The notes below the pieces were generated by a model. It made no database searches and was not told the DNA's origin. It saw only the letters and a list, made by a program, of their open reading frames with translations. Both the position numbers and the translations under genes were made by a program. A stretch of DNA of 17,941 nucleotides from Pseudomonadota bacterium (lineage in GTDB: Bacteria > Pseudomonadota > Gammaproteobacteria > Burkholderiales > Burkholderiaceae_C): assembly GCA_023418355.1 (NCBI GenBank), contig JAEZZU010000073.1:1-17941 (forward strand), given 5' to 3'. Position 1 is the first letter of the stretch, and every line of letters starts with the position of its first letter. Below are positions 14,054-17,941 of this stretch, one piece after another.

Positions 14054-15349
14054 ATGAAAGTCATCGTTGCAGGGAGCGGCGTTGTAGGAGTCGCCACCGC
14101 GTACTACCTGGCTAAGGCGGGTGCAGAAGTCACCGTCATCGACCGTCAGGAGAGTCCTGCGCTTGAGACCAGTTTTGCAAATGCTGGGCAAGTGTCGCCG
14201 GGCTACTCCACTCCGTGGGCTGCACCAGGTATCCCGTTGAAGGCGCTTAAATGGATGTTCCAAAAGCATGCACCGCTTGCGGTGAGAGCCGACGGTAGCC
14301 TGTGGCAGTTACAGTGGATCGCCCAAATGTTGCGCAACTGTACTCAGGAACGTTATGCGCTCAACAAGGAACGCATGATGCGAGTTGCCGAATACAGTCG
14401 TGATTGTTTACGCCTGCTTCGTGCAGATACCGGCATTCAGTACGAGCAGCGCACTGGCGGCACGCTGCAACTCTTCCGCAGCCAAGCACAACTGGATGCT
14501 GTCCAGCGTGATATTGAAGTTCTCCAAGAGTGTGGTGTCGCATACGAGCTTCTGGATCGCCTCGAACTCGCCCGTGTAGAACCTGCTCTCGCTTATGCGC
14601 AGGAGCGGCTCACAGGGGGGCTGCGCCTGCCAGGCGACGAGACCGGAGACTGTCAACTCTTCACGACTCAACTCGCGCGTTTGGCAAGTGAACTGGGCGT
14701 GAAATTCCTATTCGGCAAAGCGATCGAGAGCGTGGACGTGCACGCTGACCGAATCCACGGCATCCGAGTCGGCGGCGAGTTGTTCCAGGCGGACTCTTAC
14801 GTGATGGCCCTGGGAAGTTTCTCGCGCGAGATGCTCAAGCCGTTGGACCTCAAGCTTCCTGTCTATCCGGTGAAAGGCTATTCCTTGACCATTCCACTGG
14901 TAGACCCTGATCGAGCTCCGCAATCAACGGTGCTGGATGAGACCTACAAAATTGCCATAACACGCTTCGAAGACCGAATCCGTGTCGGTGGAATGGCAGA
15001 GCTTGCAGGATTCGATATGCGCTTAAACGCCACGCGGCGTGCCACGTTGGAGATGGTCGTAAGTGACCTGTTTCCTGGCGGCGATCTCCAGCGCGCATCG
15101 TTTTGGACAGGGTTGCGTCCGATGACGCCTGACGGCACACCGATTGTTGGGCCAACTCGGTATGCCAATCTATTCCTGAACACAGGACATGGAACGCTGG
15201 GCTGGACAATGGCTTGCGGCTCGGGCCGCGTTGTCGCGGATCAAGTGATGGGTCAGCGGCCAGAAATCAATACCGATGGTCTGGGTCTGGATCGATACGA
15301 GTCGTCAGTCCAGGCGCGTAGTTCGGCACAAATCACGGTGACAGCATGA
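14054..15349 (+). CDS. dadA: D-amino-acid dehydrogenase small subunit
   Basis: The 431-residue FAD enzyme oxidises D-amino acids, typically D-alanine, to 2-imino acids, passing electrons to the membrane quinone pool. The length matches E. coli DadA (432). The FAD-binding dinucleotide fold is MKVIVAGSGVVGVATAYYLA (GxGxxG at residues 7-12), with an acidic residue at D30 (VTVIDRQ) closing it. SFANAGQVSPGYSTPWAAPG and the C-terminal TGLRPMTPDGTPIVGPT and NTGHGTLGWTMACGSG blocks are DadA signatures. Start ATG 14054 has only a weak upstream GAG. The stop overlaps dadX by 4 nt (ATGA), so the pair is translationally coupled. Two other proteins of this locus, the racemase and Rid, supply its substrate and process its imine product. 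Confidence 0.96.
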   Translation: MKVIVAGSGVVGVATAYYLAKAGAEVTVIDRQESPALETSFANAGQVSPGYSTPWAAPGIPLKALKWMFQKHAPLAVRADGSLWQLQWIAQMLRNCTQERYALNKERMMRVAEYSRDCLRLLRADTGIQYEQRTGGTLQLFRSQAQLDAVQRDIEVLQECGVAYELLDRLELARVEPALAYAQERLTGGLRLPGDETGDCQLFTTQLARLASELGVKFLFGKAIESVDVHADRIHGIRVGGELFQADSYVMALGSFSREMLKPLDLKLPVYPVKGYSLTIPLVDPDRAPQSTVLDETYKIAITRFEDRIRVGGMAELAGFDMRLNATRRATLEMVVSDLFPGGDLQRASFWTGLRPMTPDGTPIVGPTRYANLFLNTGHGTLGWTMACGSGRVVADQVMGQRPEINTDGLGLDRYESSVQARSSAQITVTA

Positions 15350-16434
15350 ACCGACCTAGCTGGGCATGCGTCGATCTCGACGCTCTGCGAAAAAACTACG
15401 AAGCCGCGCAGCGCATGCATGGAGAGAGAGTTCTTGCAGTTCTCAAAGCCAATGCCTATGGTCATGGTGCTGTCCGCTGCGCTCAGGCACTGGAGGACAT
15501 CGCTGATGGGTTCGCGGTTGCCTTCTTGTCCGAAGCACTGGAGCTGCGTGCCGCCGGTATCACCTCGCCCATCCTTTTGCTCGAAGGTGTGTTCGATGAG
15601 GCTGAGCTGAAGGCCGCTGCATGGCACTCATTGTGGGTCGTTGTGCATCAGGAAACTCAATTGCGCATGATTGAGAATGCCCCTGACAAGGTCAACGCCA
15701 TGACCGTTTGGCTAAAGATGGACTCGGGCATGGGGAGGGCTGGATTCGCTCCCCACGATATGGCGAGCAGCTTTACCCGCTTGAAGGCTGCAAAGGCCGT
15801 GGGCGACATCGTGCTGATAAGCCACTTCGCGTGTGCGGACGAGCCGGAAAAGCCCGCTACAGCTTATCAGATCAGAACCTTTAATCTTGCGTGCAAGGGC
15901 ATTGATGCGCCCCGTAGCTTGGCCAACTCCGCGGGCATCTTGGCTTGGCCGGAGGCTCATCAAAGCTGGGGCCGCGCCGGCATCATGCTGTATGGCGCCC
16001 ACCCCCTTCCAGCCGGACAACAGCATGCAAAACTGCGCCCGGTGATGACACTGCGAAGCACCGTGTTCGCTGAACGCGTCCTGGAGCCGGGCACACCTCT
16101 AGGCTATGGCGGAAGCTTTGTTTCAGAGCGGCGTACGCGCGTTGGCTTGGTCGCGGTGGGCTATGCCGACGGCTATCCACGTACCGCCCCATCTGGCACG
16201 GCTGTGGCAGTCGATGGCCAACGTACTTGCCTTATCGGCCGCGTATCTATGGACATGCTGACTGTCGATCTGACCGATCTTCCTGACGCAAGGGTTGGTA
16301 GCCAGGTCGAGCTCTGGGGGCCCAACGTCGATATCAACCTGGTGGCAGCTGCCGCAGGAACGATTGCTTATGAGCTGCTATGCAATGTCAAACGCGTTCC
16401 GCTTGTCTATTCGGCGCCTGTAGCCAGTGTTTAA
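15346..16434 (+). CDS. dadX: Catabolic alanine racemase
   Basis: The 362-residue PLP enzyme interconverts L- and D-alanine and often other small amino acids. The PLP lysine is K34 in VLKANAYGHG and the second catalytic base is Y254 in LGYGGSF. R131 (GMGRAGF), LISHFACAD, ANSAGIL and GIMLYG are conserved racemase blocks. The C-terminal domain has VGYADGYPR and IGRVSMDMLTVDL. Coupling to dadA through an ATGA overlap marks it as the catabolic DadX type that feeds DadA rather than the cell-wall Alr. Length is as expected. Its substrate range here may be broader than alanine, given the neighbouring genes. The Rid gene follows after 27 nt. Confidence 0.95.
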   Translation: MNRPSWACVDLDALRKNYEAAQRMHGERVLAVLKANAYGHGAVRCAQALEDIADGFAVAFLSEALELRAAGITSPILLLEGVFDEAELKAAAWHSLWVVVHQETQLRMIENAPDKVNAMTVWLKMDSGMGRAGFAPHDMASSFTRLKAAKAVGDIVLISHFACADEPEKPATAYQIRTFNLACKGIDAPRSLANSAGILAWPEAHQSWGRAGIMLYGAHPLPAGQQHAKLRPVMTLRSTVFAERVLEPGTPLGYGGSFVSERRTRVGLVAVGYADGYPRTAPSGTAVAVDGQRTCLIGRVSMDMLTVDLTDLPDARVGSQVELWGPNVDINLVAAAAGTIAYELLCNVKRVPLVYSAPVASV

Positions 16435-16461
16435 CTTCAAGATTTAAGAGGATTTCATTTC

Positions 16462-16815
16462 ATGAGTAGCGTTAAGCGTTTGCATGTCGGCACGCGCCTC
16501 TCTGAAGCCGCGGCCCACAATGGCACGGTCTATTTGGCCGGTCAGGTGCCTGATGATGCGTCCAAGAACATCACGGGACAGACGGAAGAAGTGCTTGGAA
16601 TGATCGAGAGGTTGCTGATTGAAGCCGGGAGCGCTAAGTCTGAAATTCTTATGGCCACAATCTACTTGGCGGATCTCTCTGATTTCGACGGTATGAATGC
16701 CGTTTGGGATGCCTGGGTCGAACCTAACAACGCTCCGCCACGCGCGACTGTGCAAGCCAAACTTGGGCGCCCCGATTGGCGCATTGAAATCGTTATCACT
16801 GCAGCCTTGATCTAG
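16462..16815 (+). CDS. RidA/YjgF-family imine deaminase
   Basis: The 117-residue Rid protein has the family's key carboxylate-binding arginine, R94 in PPRATVQAKL, and the C-terminal IEIVITAAL strand with its acidic residue. The front half includes TVYLAGQVPDD, then QTEEVLGMIERLLIEAG. Rid proteins hydrolyse reactive enamines/imines such as 2-aminoacrylate and iminopropionate to 2-oxo acids plus ammonia. DadA makes imino acids, so this is a functional fit: it would speed release of 2-oxo acid and ammonia. AGAGGA precedes the ATG. It is the last gene of the dadA-dadX unit. I cannot assign the Rid subgroup with certainty. No clear terminator is visible after it. Confidence 0.92.
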   Translation: MSSVKRLHVGTRLSEAAAHNGTVYLAGQVPDDASKNITGQTEEVLGMIERLLIEAGSAKSEILMATIYLADLSDFDGMNAVWDAWVEPNNAPPRATVQAKLGRPDWRIEIVITAALI

Positions 16816-16911
16816 TCCACGATAAGAATAGCAGCGTGTTGTAGAGCTGGCTCTCGTCACCGGCGCAAAGGCCTTGCGTGCTCCGATTGAATTGACCGCC
16901 TGTGCCGGTTA

Positions 16912-16927
16912 CGGACTGATCAGTCCG
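16912..16927. repeat. Perfect 16-bp palindrome after the dad operon
   Basis: CGGACTGATCAGTCCG is its own reverse complement. It starts 97 nt after the Rid stop and has no T run, so it is not a standard terminator. It lies immediately before the dispersed repeat copy B. It could be an operator, a mobile-element end or part of a larger repeat unit. Confidence 0.5.
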
Positions 16928-16937
16928 GTAGTTGTGA

Positions 16938-17057
16938 CCGACTGAGTTCGGCCAGAAGCGGAAGTTCAGCGTCTAGGCCCCGAGGCCCGCTTCAGGCTGG
17001 TTGCAGCCGTTCAACTCAGAAGTACCAATGGCTGCTGATGCTCAGAGCAGGCATTGA
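16938..17057. repeat. Dispersed hairpin repeat, copy B
   Basis: The right part (16989-17057) starts GCTTCAGGCTGGTTGC and ends in a hairpin, CAATGGCTGCT / AGAGCAGGCATTG. It aligns with copy A at 4893-4961. The left part contains CGGCCAGAAGCGG, which partly mirrors the GCTTCAGGCTGG motif as an inverted repeat and also resembles CGGCCAGAAGCAGG near 5062. No protein-coding sense was found in 16816-17101. Confidence 0.55.
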
Positions 17058-17101
17058 GATGAGGATAACACCTCACAAGATATAGCTGGTCGACTCAGAA
17101 T

Positions 17102-17759
17102 GGATCCACTTTGAGATGGAAATCAACACCTTTGCAGATTCGAGCATTCTTGCCGGGAGGAATGATAGGGATAGCGTCATGCCTGACGACTACTTCGTAG
17201 GCAGGCTGTGTGTCGTAGACACCATCGCAACTTCATATGACGGCAACTGTGCCAACAAGCCACATAGTACTGAGGCATCGCTGATGTTATTGCTGGTCAC
17301 GCAGGGGGCCGAATTTGCAAGGTATCAGCATAGATACCTATGCGCAGTTTGCGCCACTGGCGGCGGTATTCGGGACCGTGTTTTTTGCCTTGAGTCCACC
17401 AGCAGGTGCAAGCCAGCTTTGCTGTAGGTGTACGAAATCTGGAGCATTCAAATCTCGCTGGCGTCTGCACAGAGTGCTGAAGTCTGGAGCTGGCCAGGGA
17501 AGACCATACAACTGAAGCACCAACTCCACCAAGCCTGTGTTTTACATAAGCGCTAGGCCGACAGGTTCTTGAGCGTTAAGAAAAACTGAATGGCTGCACC
17601 AGAGAGCTTAGGGTTTCGGTCGCGTTTGCCGCTTGCAGCGGCAAAACATGTCATGTGCTTGTCTAGCCAAGTAGTCAGCAAGCCCCGATTTTTAAGGGCT
17701 GCGTTGTACTGTTTCCAGTTGGTGGTGCGGCGATAGCGGGACTTGCGCTGTTAGGTCAT
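17102..17759 (-). pseudogene. Decayed, truncated IS5-family transposase
   Basis: Joining frames on the minus strand rebuilds an IS5-type transposase. It begins near 17759 as M-T-stop-Q-R-K-S-R-Y-R, with an early TAA. It continues TTNWKQYNAALKNRGLLTTW, AIQFFLTLK, GLAL with a TAA in a usual Gln codon, then GLVELVLQLYGLPWPAPDFS, TLCRRQRDLN, KKHGPEYRRQWRKLRIGI, SNNISDASVLCGLL and VVVRHDAIPIIPPGKNARI. At least two stops and several frameshifts are present. About 100 or more residues of the C-terminus after about 17102 are missing, and the region of the first catalytic Asp is lost at a frameshift. It is non-functional and marks an old insertion at the right edge of the catabolic block. Confidence 0.85.
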
Positions 17760-17818
17760 GCAGCAAGACTACCGCTTGTTAATCTGCGATTAACGCAAAA
17801 AGCCCTATCGTCAATCCT

Positions 17819-17941
17819 TGGCGGATTCAAGACCCAAGTGCAACACCCCTAGGTTTAATGAACGAGGGTGGAGTGTTGGGGTGAGTTGATTAACAACTCA
17901 CGGTACACGGACAGCGGCGATCGTACCCCAAGTCCCTTGCG
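17819..17941 (-). mobile_element. End of an IS30-family element (runs off the window)
   Basis: TGGCGGATTCAAG and CAAGTGCAACAC (17819-17846) resemble IS30-type terminal repeats, whose outer part carries GATTCAA and inner part GCAACA. Just inside lies a minus-strand transposase C-terminus. The element's outer end would be near 17819, directly beside the decayed IS5 start region. The rest lies beyond the right edge. Confidence 0.55.
17855..17941 (-). CDS. IS30-family transposase, C-terminal fragment (partial)
   Basis: The frame enters from the right edge and encodes 28 residues ending in TAA. RKGLGVRSPLSVYREL matches the C-terminal block of IS30 transposases (the RPRKxLGxxTPxEV type), followed by the tail LINSPQHSTLVH. 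The catalytic domain would be off the window. The adjoining terminal repeat supports the assignment. Whether the gene is intact cannot be judged. Confidence 0.65.
   Translation of the reverse strand, partial: RKGLGVRSPLSVYRELLINSPQHSTLVH

Noticed and set aside
17116..17427. 103-residue plus-strand open frame near the right end
   Set aside because: The opposite strand holds recognisable remains of an IS5 transposase, and this frame is its shadow.

Overview
The window looks like a chromosome segment of a Burkholderiales bacterium, most likely Comamonadaceae (Comamonas/Delftia/Acidovorax type). This is inferred from the GC-rich codon use of serS, an orphan Bug/TctC binding protein, a Burkholderiales-type porin and the local gene order. 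I could not run a taxonomic search.

The left part (1-2666) reads as core genome. It holds the 3' end of an unrecognised gene, a long nested hairpin, a CBS-domain protein on the minus strand, serS, and a tRNA-Ser(CGA) followed by a strong terminator. Directly downstream, an unusually long tyrosine recombinase (2727-4787) points away from the tRNA. This is the classic layout of a genomic island integrated at a tRNA 3' end. The distal attachment site was not found in the window, so the rest is probably island DNA.

From about 5066 to 16815 lies a nitrogen/carbon-scavenging gene set. It starts with a decayed opine-dehydrogenase-like pseudogene. Next comes a tightly packed plus-strand cluster with stop/start overlaps or a 1-nt gap: TauD-like dioxygenase, LysR regulator, nitrilase-family amidase, RraA-like protein. 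A TctC/Bug periplasmic binding protein and a porin follow. The porin has been separated from the binding protein by an intact IS481-family insertion with inverted repeats and a 6-bp target duplication. After the porin terminator comes a second unit: a divergent Lrp/AsnC regulator (dadR-like) facing dadA (D-amino-acid dehydrogenase), dadX (alanine racemase) and a RidA-family protein. Together they suggest uptake of an amino-acid-like compound (porin, binding protein), then racemisation, FAD-dependent deamination, imine hydrolysis, amide hydrolysis, and hydroxylation or retro-aldol cleavage. The substrate is unknown. Two NtrC-type dyads and a further palindrome lie upstream of the dioxygenase, consistent with nitrogen control.

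The right end (16816-17941) is decayed mobile DNA: a palindrome, a second copy of a dispersed hairpin repeat also found at 4893-4961, a badly broken IS5-family transposase, and the end of an IS30-family element that runs off the window. The two diverged hairpin repeats bracket the catabolic genes. No CRISPR array, rRNA or replication origin was seen.
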